Source of the DNA: Pseudomonas grandcourensis
GTDB lineage: Bacteria; Pseudomonadota; Gammaproteobacteria; Pseudomonadales; Pseudomonadaceae
Direction: 5' to 3'
Assembly (NCBI RefSeq): GCF_039909015.1
Contig: NZ_CP150919.1
Span: forward strand, 3,200,501 to 3,264,500
DNA: 64,000 nt
The notes below the pieces were generated by a model, which had not been told where the DNA came from, made no database searches, and was given only the letters and a program-made list of their open reading frames with translations. The number at the start of each line of letters is the position of its first letter. The stretch's first letter is position 1. This document shows positions 26,368 through 38,768 of the stretch, in pieces. A program made the position numbers and the translations under genes.

Positions 26368-27501
26368 TCAGTCGAGTGGCAGCGATATCGTTAATTTCGT
26401 TCCTTTGTCCGGCGCGCTGTCGATCGTGAATTCCCCGCCCAGCATGCTGATGCGTTCCTTCATTCCCACCAGCCCGAACGAGTTCAATTTTTTGCGATCC
26501 GTCATGCCTACACCGTTGTCTTTGATCTGCAGGTAAAGCCGCTGACCCTCCCATGAGAGCTCGATACGCACCTGTGTCGCTTGCGCATGCCGGGCAATAT
26601 TCGACAGCGATTCCTGCACGATGCGGAACAGGGTCGTGGCGGATTTTTCATTTAGATCGCAACGGAAATTTTCGTCTTTCGCCGACATCGTGCAATCGAT
26701 CGCGCTGCGTTGCCGGAATTCTTCAAGTTGCCACTCGATCGCTGCCTGCAATCCAAGATCAAGTACGGGCGGTCGCAGATCATTGATGATACTGCGGACA
26801 CTGCGGATGGCTGTATCGAGGTGGTTCAGGGCGTCGCTGGCCTTTTCGTTGAGCTTGGGGTGCATGGTACTGGTGCGCGCCTGCAACATGGAAACATCGA
26901 TTCGCAACGCCAGCAGGCTCTGTCCCAGCTCGTCATGGATGTCGCGTGCGATCCGCTTTCGCTCTTCTTCCTTGATGTGCTCCTGATAGGAGGCCAGTTC
27001 ACGCAGCTGCAGCTTCGATTGCAGCAATTCTTCGGCCTGCATCGTCAGTTTGCGCTGCAGGTAGAACAGGTCGACAAACACCCGGATCTTGGCGCGAAGA
27101 ACCTCGGCCACAATCGGCGAGAAGATGTAATCCACTGCGCCGGACGTATAACCGCGGAAACGCTCGGAATCCGTTTCGGCCTCAGCTGTGACGAAGATAA
27201 TGGGTGTGTGGGCCGACTTCGGACGGCCGTGAATGAGTGCAGCGGTTTCAAAACCATCCATCACCGGCATTTTCACGTCGAGCAGAATGACGGCGAAGTC
27301 GCGCTGCAATAGCAGGCGCAGCGCCTCGCGCCCGGAGGTCGCCGTGGCAATATCGAGGCCCATGTCGGCAATCACCGCGGCGAGCGCCGTAAGCTTGGCG
27401 GGATTGTCATCCACCAGCAACACTGATGCGGGCACGCCATCAGGCGGGAGCGGGTGCCGCACCTGGGCGCTCTCACTGAATACCGGAGGTTCCTGCTGCA
27501 T
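26368..27501 (-). CDS. Soluble REC-histidine kinase (HisKA_3 type)
   Basis: 377 residues without membrane helices. An N-terminal receiver (LLVDDNP; phosphoacceptor Asp in VILLDVKMPVMDG) occupies residues 25-145. A coiled linker (LQRKLTMQAEELLQSKLQLR) leads to a HisKA_3 dimerisation helix with the His in ARDIHDELGQSLL, and a HATPase_c domain (DNGVGMTDRKK, FGLVGMKERI) closes the protein. The HisKA_3 type pairs with LuxR/NarL response regulators such as the one at 32698. It follows the large hybrid kinase by 48 bp on the same strand, so a phosphorelay from that kinase to this receiver is plausible. Confidence 0.88.
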   Translation of the reverse strand: MQQEPPVFSESAQVRHPLPPDGVPASVLLVDDNPAKLTALAAVIADMGLDIATATSGREALRLLLQRDFAVILLDVKMPVMDGFETAALIHGRPKSAHTPIIFVTAEAETDSERFRGYTSGAVDYIFSPIVAEVLRAKIRVFVDLFYLQRKLTMQAEELLQSKLQLRELASYQEHIKEEERKRIARDIHDELGQSLLALRIDVSMLQARTSTMHPKLNEKASDALNHLDTAIRSVRSIINDLRPPVLDLGLQAAIEWQLEEFRQRSAIDCTMSAKDENFRCDLNEKSATTLFRIVQESLSNIARHAQATQVRIELSWEGQRLYLQIKDNGVGMTDRKKLNSFGLVGMKERISMLGGEFTIDSAPDKGTKLTISLPLD

Positions 27502-27549
27502 GTTTATGCCACTTCTGTTTGCGCTAGCCGCAATGAGCGCGGTACAGCG

Positions 27550-30500
27550 TCATCGATAGAGCCATTTGCGCATCAGCGACAGCAACTGGTCGGTATCCAC
27601 CGGCTTGCTGACATAGTCCGAGGCTCCTGCCTCGATGCACTTTTCACGGTCGCCCATCATCGCTTTGGCCGTCAGCGCAATCATGGGCAGGGTTTCAAAT
27701 CTCTTGAATGTACGGATCTGGCGCATGGTTTCAAAGCCATCCATCTCGGGCATCATGATGTCCATCAGCACGATGTCGGTATCGGGCTGCTGCTGCAGCA
27801 GTTCTATGGCGGTTCGACCGTTTTCGGCCGTGGCCACCAGCATTTTGTTGCACTCAAGCACGCTGGTCAGGGCAAAAATATTGCGCACGTCATCGTCGAC
27901 CACCAGGGCCTTTTTACCCTCGAGACTGTCCGAACCCTCATAGAGTTTTTCCAGCATCCTGCGCTGGGTCTGCGGCAGCCTGGCTACGACACGGTGTAGA
28001 AACAGTGCGGTTTCATCGAGTATGCGCTCTGGGGACTCAACGGCCTTGATCACGCCCTTGCCGAGCAGTGTTCTGAAACGCTCGTGTTCCGGCTTGGTCA
28101 GTGTCTCTGCACCATAGGCGACGATCGGCAATTCACGCAGAGCGTGGTCTTGCTGCAATGCCTCGAGAAAGCTGATGCCGGATGCGTCGGGCAGTTTGAG
28201 ATTGATTGCCAAGCAGTCGTAGCGTTTCTTTGCCAGTTTCTTCAAGGCTTGCGCGTCGCTGGCGGTCGCCTCGATCTTCAGGTCGGTATTGCCGAGTAGA
28301 TCGAGGATGCGGGCGCGGCTCCCGTCGTTGCCGTCGATGAGCAGCAGGTTCCTGGTCTTGCGTTGAGCGAATGCCACGATGCCGACCAGCGCATTTTGAA
28401 TTTCGTCGGCGGTGACCGGCTTGAGCAGATAGTCGAAAGCGCCATAGCGCAGCCCGCGTGTGTGGTCGTCAGCGGTCGAGATGATCTGGACCGGGATGTG
28501 ACGCGTGGCGAAATTGCGCTTCAACTGCTCGAGCAGCGACCAGCCATCGATGTCCGTCAGGCCCGGGTCCAGTGTGATCGCGGCGGGTTTGAAGCGCTCG
28601 ACAAGCTCCAGTGCATCCGCGCCACGGGTCGTGACGATAGCCCTGAATCCCTTCTGGTGCGCGGCCTCGAGCAGAATGCTGGCGAATCGGGCGTCACCCT
28701 CGAGCATCAGTAGCACCTGGTCCCCGGCTTGGACCGACTCGCGGTCGTCCGGTATCTGTGCAGACGGGCTTGGCATGAGGTCGCGCCTGACTTGGCCAGG
28801 TACTGCCTCTGTCGTGGATTCGTTTAGCGTCTGACGCTGGGCATCCTGTGTACGCAAGGGCACGTACAGCGCGAAAGTACTGCCCTTGCCGATCTCACCG
28901 GGGATCAACCGCACCTCACCACCCAGCCGGTGTGCGAGCTCGCGGCTGATCGACAGGCCGAGGCCAGTGCCGCCGTATTTTCGTGAGGTTCCGGTATCTG
29001 CTTGCTGGAACGCTTCGAAGATGAGCTTCTGCTTGCCGGCAGATACGCCAATGCCGGTGTCGGTGACCACGAAGGCGACCACTGCATCGGCACAATTCAG
29101 TTCGCTGTTATCCACGCTCCATCCGGACACAGCGGGTTCGATGCTGATCTTGACGCTGCCTTGCTCAGTGAACTTGAAGGCGTTGGACAGCAGGTTCTTG
29201 ACCACCTGCAGCAGGCGCTTTTCGTCGGTCCGGATGACGGGGGGCAGGGCAGGCGCCAGTTCAATCGTGAAGGTCAGGCCCCGGCTTTCGGCGACCGGCC
29301 GGAAGGTGCGTTCGATCTGCTCGTGCAGATCGGCGAACAGCGCTTCATTGAAATCCAGTGTGACCGTACCCGACTCGATCTTGGACAGATAGAGAATCTC
29401 GTCGATCAGCTCCAGCAGGTCTTTGCCCGCGCTACGGATGGTCTTGGCATATTCGACCTGCCTGGGCGTGAGGTTGTGTTCTGCGTTGTCGCTGAGCTGC
29501 CGGGCCAGGATCAGCAGGCTGTTCAGTGGCGTTCTGAGCTCATGGGACATGCTGGAGAGGAATTCGGACTTGTACTTCGAGGTCAGCATCAGCTGCTCCG
29601 CCTTCTCCTCCAGCGACAGCTTGGTGATTTCGACTTCGCGGTTCTTGCGCTCGACTTCGGCTTTCTGCTCCGCCAGCAGTCCGGCCTTGTCCCCCAGTTC
29701 CTCGTTGGTCTGTCTCAATTCTTCTTGTTGCTTTTGCAACTCCTGCGCCAGCGACTGCGACTGCTTGAGCAGTTCTTCGGTACGCATATTGGCTTCGATC
29801 GTGTTGAGCACGATACCAATCGATTCAGCAAGCTGATCAAGGAAGGTTTGATGAATGATGCTGTAGCGCGTGAACGACGCCATTTCGACGACGGCCTTGA
29901 CCTTGTTCTCGAACAGGATCGGCAACACGATGATATTCAGTGGGGCGGCCGCACCCAGTCCCGATGAAATCGCGACGTAATTGGCGGGTACATCGGTCAG
30001 CAGGATGCGCCGCTTCTCGTAGGCGCATTGCCCGACCAGGCCCTCGCCGAGCCGCCACTCATCGTTCACATTGATGTTTCCCTTGTACGCATAAGCGGAC
30101 AGCAGTTTGAGTTTCGCAGGGTCGGGCGGGCTCTCGTTCATCATGTAGAACACACCGTGCTGGGCGTTGATCAGCGGAGCCAGTTCAGACAGCACCATCT
30201 TGGAGACGGCCGCCAGATCGCGCTGGCCCTGCAGCAGACGGTTGAATTTCGCGAGATTGCTCTTGAGCCAATCCTGCTCCGCGTTTTGCCGGGTGGTTTC
30301 GCGCAGGTTGCGGATCATCTCGTTGACGTTGTCCTTCAATTCCGCCACTTCACCCTTTGCTTCCACCTCCACGTAACGCGTCAGATCGCCCTTGGTAACG
30401 GCAGTCGCCACGTCGGCAATGGCGCGCACCTGATTGGTCAGGTTGGCCGCCAGACCGTTCACGTTGTCGGTCAGGTCGCGCCAGGTGCCGGCAGCACCCG

Positions 30501-32412
30501 GCACGTTGGCCTGGCCCCCCAGCTTGCCCTCGACCCCCACTTCACGCGCCACCGAGGTCACCTGATCGGAGAACAGTGCCAGGGTATCGGTCATGCCGTT
30601 GATGGTGTCGGCCAGTTCGGCGATCTCGCCCTTGGCTTCCAGTGTCAGTTTCTTCTTCATGTCGCCGTTGGCGACTGCGGTCACCACTTTGGCGATGCCT
30701 CGCACCTGGCTGGTCAGGTTGGCCGCCATGAAGTTCACGTTTTCGGTCAAATCCTTCCAGGTGCCGGACACGCCTTGCACCTGTGCCTGTCCCCCGAGCT
30801 TGCCTTCTGTGCCGACTTCGCGCGCCACCCGCGTCACTTCGGCGGCAAAGCTGTTGAGCTGGTCCACCATGGTGTTGATGGTGTTCTTCAGTTCCATGAT
30901 TTCGCCTTTGGCTTCCACGGTAATCTTGCGCCCCAGGTCACCTTTGGCCACCGCCGTCGTCACGTCGGCGATGTTGCGCACCTGATTGGTCAGGTTGGCC
31001 GCCATGCTGTTGACCGAGTCGGTCAAGTCTTTCCAGGTTCCACCGACGCCCGTCACTCTGGCCTGGCCACCGAGCTTGCCATCAGTCCCCACTTCGCGAG
31101 CCATGCGCGTCACTTCGTCGGCAAAGGTCGAGAGCTGGTCCACCATTGTGTTGATGGTTTCCTTGAGCTGGAGAATTTCACCTTTCGCTTCGGCTGTGAT
31201 CTTGCGTGACAGGTCGCCGTTGGCCACCGCCGTCGTCACGTCGGCAATGTTGCGCACCTGGGTGGTCAGGTTGGCCGCCATGCCGTTGACCGAATTGGTC
31301 AAGTCCTTCCAGGTACCGGACACGCCGGTCACTTCAGCCTGTCCGCCCAGTTTGCCTTCGGTACCGACTTCCAGGGCGACGCGGGTCACCTCCGAGGCGA
31401 AGCTGGAGAGCTGGTCGACCATCGTGTTGATGGTGTTTTTCAGTTCGAGAATCTCGCCCTTGGCTTCAACGGTAATTTTCTTGCCGAGGTCGCCGCGCGC
31501 CACCGCCGTCGTCACCTGTGCGAGGTTGCGCACCTGGGTGGTCAGGTTGGCCGCCATGCCGTTGACCGATTCGGTCAGGTCGCGCCAGGTGCCCGATACG
31601 CCGCGCACTTCCGCCTGACCGCCCAGTTTGCCTTCGGTACCGACTTCCAGCGCCACGCGGGTCACCTCCGCAGCGAAACTCGAGAGCTGGCCGACCATCG
31701 TGTTGATGGTGTTTTTCAGCTCGAGAATCTCACCCCTGACTTCGACGGTAATCGTCTTGCCCAGATCGCCTTTGGCCACCGCGGTCGTCACGTAAGCGAT
31801 GTTGCGCATCTGGGTGGTCAGATTGGCGGCCATGTCGTTGACGGAGTCGGTCAGGTCTTTCCAGGTGCCGGACACCCCTTTGACATTGGCCTGCCCTCCG
31901 AGAATCCCTTCAGTGCCGACTTCGCGCGCCACGCGGGTAACCTCGGATGCGAAGGAGCCCAGTCGCGTCACCATGGTATTCACGATCCTGGCGGATTTGA
32001 GGAACTGACCCCGCAGTTTCAGGTCGTCGAGTACCGGTGGTACCTGCTGGCTCAGATTACCCTCGGCAACCGAACCGATAACACGAATCATCTCGTTCAT
32101 CGGGCTGATGAGGTCGCTGGTGAGCGCATTGCTCGAGTTGACGATCTTTTGCCATGAGCCTTTCATCATCGGCAATTGGATACGCTCATCGACCTTGCCC
32201 TGCTTGCCGATCAGTCGCGCCACGCGTTCGAATTCGGTGGCGGTGTCGGCCGCCATGTCGATGATCTCGTTGAGCGTATCGGCGATCTTGCCCGGCATGC
32301 CGGTCCAGTCTTGCGGCATACGCGTGGTGAAGTCGCCATTGCGCAACGCCTTGAGCGCTGTCAGCAACGTCTTCATGTCGAAAGTTTCGATCGGTGTCGT
32401 CACTGTGGCCAT
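27550..32412 (-). CDS. Very large soluble hybrid histidine kinase with tandem HAMP repeats
   Basis: 1620 residues, no membrane segment. Order: a divergent HAMP-like start (1-150); six repeats of exactly 92 residues (about 150-700); GAF (720-870); coiled coil (880-945); HisKA with His957 in [10 protein letters not shown]; HATPase (about 1065-1210); three receivers (about 1245-1365, 1370-1490, 1497-1620). Receiver 1 keeps ITLDPGL and receiver 3 keeps [12 protein letters not shown], but receiver 2 has Asn at the acceptor position (LAINLKLPD) and is probably inactive. The architecture parallels fungal group III (Nik1/Os-1) kinases. It is divergent from the LuxR regulator at 32698 and precedes the REC-kinase at 27501. 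Confidence 0.9.
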   Translation of the reverse strand: MATVTTPIETFDMKTLLTALKALRNGDFTTRMPQDWTGMPGKIADTLNEIIDMAADTATEFERVARLIGKQGKVDERIQLPMMKGSWQKIVNSSNALTSDLISPMNEMIRVIGSVAEGNLSQQVPPVLDDLKLRGQFLKSARIVNTMVTRLGSFASEVTRVAREVGTEGILGGQANVKGVSGTWKDLTDSVNDMAANLTTQMRNIAYVTTAVAKGDLGKTITVEVRGEILELKNTINTMVGQLSSFAAEVTRVALEVGTEGKLGGQAEVRGVSGTWRDLTESVNGMAANLTTQVRNLAQVTTAVARGDLGKKITVEAKGEILELKNTINTMVDQLSSFASEVTRVALEVGTEGKLGGQAEVTGVSGTWKDLTNSVNGMAANLTTQVRNIADVTTAVANGDLSRKITAEAKGEILQLKETINTMVDQLSTFADEVTRMAREVGTDGKLGGQARVTGVGGTWKDLTDSVNSMAANLTNQVRNIADVTTAVAKGDLGRKITVEAKGEIMELKNTINTMVDQLNSFAAEVTRVAREVGTEGKLGGQAQVQGVSGTWKDLTENVNFMAANLTSQVRGIAKVVTAVANGDMKKKLTLEAKGEIAELADTINGMTDTLALFSDQVTSVAREVGVEGKLGGQANVPGAAGTWRDLTDNVNGLAANLTNQVRAIADVATAVTKGDLTRYVEVEAKGEVAELKDNVNEMIRNLRETTRQNAEQDWLKSNLAKFNRLLQGQRDLAAVSKMVLSELAPLINAQHGVFYMMNESPPDPAKLKLLSAYAYKGNINVNDEWRLGEGLVGQCAYEKRRILLTDVPANYVAISSGLGAAAPLNIIVLPILFENKVKAVVEMASFTRYSIIHQTFLDQLAESIGIVLNTIEANMRTEELLKQSQSLAQELQKQQEELRQTNEELGDKAGLLAEQKAEVERKNREVEITKLSLEEKAEQLMLTSKYKSEFLSSMSHELRTPLNSLLILARQLSDNAEHNLTPRQVEYAKTIRSAGKDLLELIDEILYLSKIESGTVTLDFNEALFADLHEQIERTFRPVAESRGLTFTIELAPALPPVIRTDEKRLLQVVKNLLSNAFKFTEQGSVKISIEPAVSGWSVDNSELNCADAVVAFVVTDTGIGVSAGKQKLIFEAFQQADTGTSRKYGGTGLGLSISRELAHRLGGEVRLIPGEIGKGSTFALYVPLRTQDAQRQTLNESTTEAVPGQVRRDLMPSPSAQIPDDRESVQAGDQVLLMLEGDARFASILLEAAHQKGFRAIVTTRGADALELVERFKPAAITLDPGLTDIDGWSLLEQLKRNFATRHIPVQIISTADDHTRGLRYGAFDYLLKPVTADEIQNALVGIVAFAQRKTRNLLLIDGNDGSRARILDLLGNTDLKIEATASDAQALKKLAKKRYDCLAINLKLPDASGISFLEALQQDHALRELPIVAYGAETLTKPEHERFRTLLGKGVIKAVESPERILDETALFLHRVVARLPQTQRRMLEKLYEGSDSLEGKKALVVDDDVRNIFALTSVLECNKMLVATAENGRTAIELLQQQPDTDIVLMDIMMPEMDGFETMRQIRTFKRFETLPMIALTAKAMMGDREKCIEAGASDYVSKPVDTDQLLSLMRKWLYR
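30340..31962 (-). repeat. Six tandem 276-bp coding repeats (HAMP units)
   Basis: The motif LGGQA recurs at residues 171, 263, 355, 447, 539 and 631, exactly 92 residues apart, with near-identical surroundings ([13 protein letters not shown] and [12 protein letters not shown] types). At the DNA level these are tandem in-frame 276-bp repeats, open to copy-number change by recombination and prone to assembly collapse. Confidence 0.9.
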
Positions 32413-32697
32413 GTCTATGTCCAGTCAAGATGGATGCCACGCGGGAGCCGGCATTGCAGTATTGACCATGCTGAAAACCGAGCGTTGGCTTGTGAAATAT
32501 TAGCAAGGTTGGCGCAATGCCCCCGGATCCTGGGGAAATTGGCCGGGAACAGGCCGTTCCAACCGACTGCACCCGCAGTCCGGAGTAGTGAGCACTAATG
32601 GCTGAGGCAAAAAGTGCAAGTGTGCTCTGTGCCTGCTAACGTCAAACGCTGCAGCAGATTCCATGGCTCGCTGGCCACTGGTGAATGGAAAATACAG

Positions 32698-33339
32698 ATG
32701 GTTGACCACAAAATCAGAGTCTTGCTGGTGGATGATCACAGCATCGTGCGTAGCGGCGTGCGACGCATGCTGGAGACTGCCGGCGAGATCGACGTTACGG
32801 GTGAAGCAGAGACGGCACAAGACGCAATGCTCCTGGTCCGGGAGCAGGATTTCGACGTGGCGCTGGTAGATATTCAGCTGCCCGACAAGACCGGCCTCCA
32901 ACTCCTCAAGCTCATGCGTGCAGAGAAACCCAAGCTCGCCGTTCTGATGCTGAGCATGCATTCGGTCGAGGCCTATGCGTTACGCGCGATCAAGCTCGGC
33001 GCAGCGGGATACCTCACCAAGGATATTTCCGCAGCCACCCTGGTTGCGGCCGTTCGCAAGGTGGCCTCAGGCGGCAAGCACGTCAGTCCTGAGCTGGCAG
33101 AAAAACTGGTCAACGCTATCGGCAGAGGCGACGGGGCACCCCACGAAGCGCTATCGGACCGGGAGCTTGAAGTACTAAAACTCCTCGCTTCAGGCGAGAG
33201 GATTGTCCGCATCGCACAGATACTGCACTTGAGCCCGAGTACCGTCACGACGTACCGGGCACGTATCCTGGAAAAAACAGGGATGGACAGCAACGCGAAA
33301 CTCGCCCGCTATGCACTCGAAAACGGCCTGTTGACTTAG
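32698..33339 (+). CDS. LuxR/NarL-type response regulator
   Basis: 213 residues from ATG 32698; the frame is open upstream to 32614 but lacks family similarity there. The receiver has LLVDDHSIVRSG and the acceptor Asp in VALVDIQLPDKTG; the C-terminal LuxR helix-turn-helix is LSDRELEVLKLLASGERIVR...LSPSTVTTYRARILEK. It is transcribed divergently from the giant hybrid kinase, with 285 bp between starts. It is the obvious output of the two kinases, and by position may control the cytochrome or itself. The closest named relatives would be UvrY/NarL-like regulators; no gene name is claimed. Confidence 0.9.
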   Translation: MVDHKIRVLLVDDHSIVRSGVRRMLETAGEIDVTGEAETAQDAMLLVREQDFDVALVDIQLPDKTGLQLLKLMRAEKPKLAVLMLSMHSVEAYALRAIKLGAAGYLTKDISAATLVAAVRKVASGGKHVSPELAEKLVNAIGRGDGAPHEALSDRELEVLKLLASGERIVRIAQILHLSPSTVTTYRARILEKTGMDSNAKLARYALENGLLT

Positions 33340-33643
33340 AACACCCCGCCATCGACGCAGCCGAGCCACTCAATCGGTCTCGGCAGCCTCCAGACTCTGC
33401 GGCACATGCCCGGCTTCGCCGGATCCAGCCTGCTTGTAGTGGAATCACTACAAGTGCTTGGCCGATATCGCCACAAGGAAGTCCTGCTAACGTCGATAGC
33501 GGGGTCTGTTCCAATCAAGCATATTTACCCCTCGGCAAATGTTCGTCCTCTCAATGGAATTGTCTTCGTCAACGTCTTGTACAGCCATGTCAAAAAAGTC
33601 AGGTGAAATCATGCAGGAATCAATGTTCTAACTGGAGTACGTC
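33340..33643. other. 304-bp intergenic region, no gene
   Basis: No open frame here has coding character. The only notable element is the perfect inverted repeat at 33433-33454. Confidence 0.6.
33433..33454. repeat. Perfect 9-bp inverted repeat
   Basis: CTTGTAGTG and CACTACAAG around a 4-nt centre GAAT. There is no T run after it, so it is more likely an operator or RNA hairpin than a simple terminator for the LuxR gene. Confidence 0.6.
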
Positions 33644-33943
33644 ATGATGATAGGTTATTGGTTATGTGCGTTACTGTGGGGTGTGGTGCTGCTGGAGGAG
33701 ATCCAACTCATGCCCCTTCAAGAATGGAAAGACGAAGGTCTGAAAAAGGTTCTGTTGTTGCGCCGGACCAGAACCCGGACCGGCTACTTTATCGCGTTGA
33801 TAGCGGGCGCCATGTGCCTTTATAGCGAGATCCTGGTGGCACCGGTCGATCAAAACATTTTCAATCCGGAGCTGATACTTGCCCTATGTGGTGTTCTTTG
33901 GGGTGCTTATCTTTCCGTAGTCTGTATGAAGGGCAAGCGATAG
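33644..33943 (+). CDS. Small two- or three-helix membrane protein, unknown
   Basis: 99 residues. The hydrophobic start (MMIGYWLCALLWGVVLLEEI) is followed by a basic stretch (KKVLLLRRTRTRTG), a second helix FIALIAGAMCLYSEILV and a third, LILALCGVLWGAYLSVVC. No family recognised. It stands alone between the LuxR regulator and copy 2 of the membrane family. Its lower GC than the flanking genes is compatible with an accessory origin. Confidence 0.55.
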   Translation: MMIGYWLCALLWGVVLLEEIQLMPLQEWKDEGLKKVLLLRRTRTRTGYFIALIAGAMCLYSEILVAPVDQNIFNPELILALCGVLWGAYLSVVCMKGKR

Positions 33944-34193
33944 GCGCCTGGCATCCCAGGTTAGCGGACGAGCTCCAGGCGCGCGGCATTATTGATGGGG
34001 ATGAGCGAAAGGGTCTGAGGCGACGGAGCTTAATGCCCGTGCTGTCGAGGCGGGTTCAACACACTGGATTTGGTGTAGGCGGGATCTTGGTCAAACCGGC
34101 GCTGGCAGCCACTTGGGCGCCGCCAGCGAGGATTGAGGCTGCACATTTCTGTCAGCCGGGATTTTGTGAACTGCTAACAGCGGGATTTATTGG

Positions 34194-34299
34194 CTAAAGC
34201 TGAACTTCCTTGTTCAACCTGGCTTCACCATCCAGCCAGGGCGGCGTTTCCTGTTGTCCGGGTGCCTTGCTCCATACGCGCTTCGGAGTCTCTGTCTTT
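34194..34299 (-). other. +1-frame tail of copy 2, apparently coding
   Basis: Read one base forward after WAK, the sequence gives TETPKRVWSKAPGQQETPPW and then LDGEARLNKEVQL with a stop at 34194. Against copy 3, 7 of 9 base differences fall at third positions of this frame, while in frame 0 the same changes fall mostly at first positions. QExxWL in the tail also resembles the end of copy 1 (QESSWL). Confidence 0.5.
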
Positions 34300-34878
34300 T
34301 GCCCAGACAGTGAGCAGTACCATCGCCCCGAATCCACCGACGATGAGAACCGGATAGGCTGCCAGCAACTCCACCAGCGAGTATTTCCAGGCCAGCGGAC
34401 GACCAACCCCCAGCATGGCGGCATAGAACCACGACACGCCAGAGAACGCCCCCGAGAACAACGCCAGCATGCGCAGGTTGAAGGAGAGTTTGAGTAACGA
34501 ACCGGCTTTTTTCAGCGCCGGTAATACCGCGCTATGCAGCAAGAAGCCGTTAATGGTCAACAGTACAACGATGCCGATTTTGGCTTGCAGTTTGGGATTG
34601 AGGAAATATTCCATCCCCTTGCCGGCATAATCGATCCCGACAATACCAATGCCCGTGATCCAGAGCGCTACAAGTGCAAGCGATACGGTTTTTTGAAGGC
34701 TTTCCATGTGCGCGTCATCTTGGTGACCTGACGCATCCCCCTTCAGGAGTTGCTTGACCATTGCAATGTCACTGGTCAAAACCAGCCCGATTGCAACGCA
34801 GCAGGCGATAAGATGAAAATATACAACGCCCAAACGCACATATTCCACGGTGGACGAAGAGAACATACTAAGTTCCAT
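34225..34878 (-). CDS. Integral membrane protein, copy 2 of the three-copy family
   Basis: 217 residues from ATG 34878 (AGAGG site upstream). It has the same five-helix plan as copy 1 (VVYFHLIACCVAIGLVL, ALVALWITGIGIVGID, IGIVVLLTINGFLLH, LALFSGAFSGVSWFYAAML, LIVGGFGAMVLLTVWA). Frame 0 stops at 34225, but after WAK (about 34297) the +1 frame, which runs on to 34194, looks like the selected coding frame; see the tail entry and findings. The protein may therefore be about 10 residues longer, with a different C-terminus. Function unknown. Confidence 0.75.
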   Translation of the reverse strand: MELSMFSSSTVEYVRLGVVYFHLIACCVAIGLVLTSDIAMVKQLLKGDASGHQDDAHMESLQKTVSLALVALWITGIGIVGIDYAGKGMEYFLNPKLQAKIGIVVLLTINGFLLHSAVLPALKKAGSLLKLSFNLRMLALFSGAFSGVSWFYAAMLGVGRPLAWKYSLVELLAAYPVLIVGGFGAMVLLTVWAKDRDSEARMEQGTRTTGNAALAGW

Positions 34879-35154
34879 GGTGACCTCTTGGCTTCAATAG
34901 TGAATCAACTTGGCTCTCGGCACGGTTTGATTGGGATTTACCGTTGCTGACTGCCATTTAGATCCAGCCATTGTTATCAGTTAATCTTGCGACATTACGC
35001 CATCAAGATAATAGTGAGTTTCGCGAATGAACTTTTAGTCATTCGAACATGTCCATTTTCAGGTAATAAAAAACATCATCCGCACTGAGTGCATATGAGG
35101 TTTAACTTCCGCTTCTGGGGGCCTGCGAGGCCCGGAACCCGATCGACGAGCGGA

Positions 35155-35433
35155 TCAGGCAATGCTGGTTGGGTCGGCGGGGCTTCCACCCCATTCGAGG
35201 AAACGGATCTTGTGAACCTCGCCCTCGCTGTCTTCGTAGACCAGGGTCACCGGTACCACGCCGGTCTTGTCGGATGTATCGGTGCGCTGCAGTACCCGTT
35301 TCACATCGATGTCCATTCCGTAGTGGTACTCGACGGCTGAGACATGCGCGCCGGGGTCTTGCAGGCTGCTCTGGTCGAAGACACTTGGTGCGAGACTGGA
35401 AATCACGGCACTGACAATTGTGGCCATGCTCAT
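35155..35433 (-). CDS. DUF2790 protein
   Basis: 92 residues from ATG 35433, chosen for the GGAGG site 7 nt upstream; five earlier in-frame codons are not needed. The N-terminal hydrophobic segment may be a weak signal. The conserved C-terminal half contains YHYGMDIDVKRVL, VPVTLVYEDSEGEVHKIRFL and EWGGSP, diagnostic of DUF2790, a small periplasmic-type family largely restricted to Pseudomonas. Several relatives respond to copper in P. aeruginosa, which would suit the multicopper oxidase gene upstream. A truncated relative lies at 45132-45237. Confidence 0.88.
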   Translation of the reverse strand: MSMATIVSAVISSLAPSVFDQSSLQDPGAHVSAVEYHYGMDIDVKRVLQRTDTSDKTGVVPVTLVYEDSEGEVHKIRFLEWGGSPADPTSIA

Positions 35434-35457
35434 AAGGCTTACCTCCACTGACGTTTG

Positions 35458-35506
35458 CTTGACAAGGACTTAATGTGACACGTCAAGAAAGTGAAGTTCA
35501 CTTGAC
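35458..35506. promoter_or_regulatory. Dyad-rich DUF2790 promoter
   Basis: CTTGAC/GTCAAG elements occur three times, and AAGTGAA-G-TTCACTT forms a 15-bp dyad nested between two of them. They lie 25-75 bp before the DUF2790 start codon, where a regulator would bind. The regulator is unknown. Confidence 0.5.
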
Positions 35507-35636
35507 CGCGACGAACGCGCCCGTTTGAAAAGCCTGTAGTGGCTGCAAACTCCCGGCAATTCCCCGTGCTTGACGCCTCTTGACCATTCGTCCTTTAACC
35601 CCCGTATTTGTTGGCCAAAGTCCATTTTTGACAGAG

Positions 35637-35654
35637 GTCATGACATGTCATGAC
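35637..35654. promoter_or_regulatory. Perfect 18-bp palindrome
   Basis: GTCATGACATGTCATGAC reads the same on both strands. It lies between the multicopper oxidase stop and the DUF2790 gene, about 205 bp upstream of the latter. It is a candidate binding site for a dimeric regulator. Confidence 0.55.
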
Positions 35655-35864
35655 GGATTTTCACGCAAGGTGAACCGGTGCTTTCAATTCAGTCGGCTGT
35701 CAGGGGGAAGTGTCGGGGATTGGCCGTTTACTGCCGGTCGCGAAGGGCTGAAAACGACCCAAAGCCGACCGAGATGACAGTCGGCTTTGGGATTGAAACG
35801 ATCATGCAAGTGGTTCTTTGCGTTTGCAGAAGACATGACCAGTCGTTTGATGGACGAGGCTAGC

Positions 35865-38768
<2,904 letters not shown>

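Noticed and set aside
24707..26554. 615-codon open frame antisense to the cytochrome gene
   Set aside because: Typical of the antisense strand in high-GC coding DNA. It has no domain pattern, and the sense strand has a signal peptide and five heme motifs.
30028..31618. Long plus-strand frames across the HAMP repeats (393 and 210 codons)
   Set aside because: They are repetitive only because the kinase repeats are in phase on the other strand.
30340..31962. Tandem 276-bp repeats as CRISPR or satellite DNA
   Set aside because: The repeats are in-frame HAMP coding units with no spacers.
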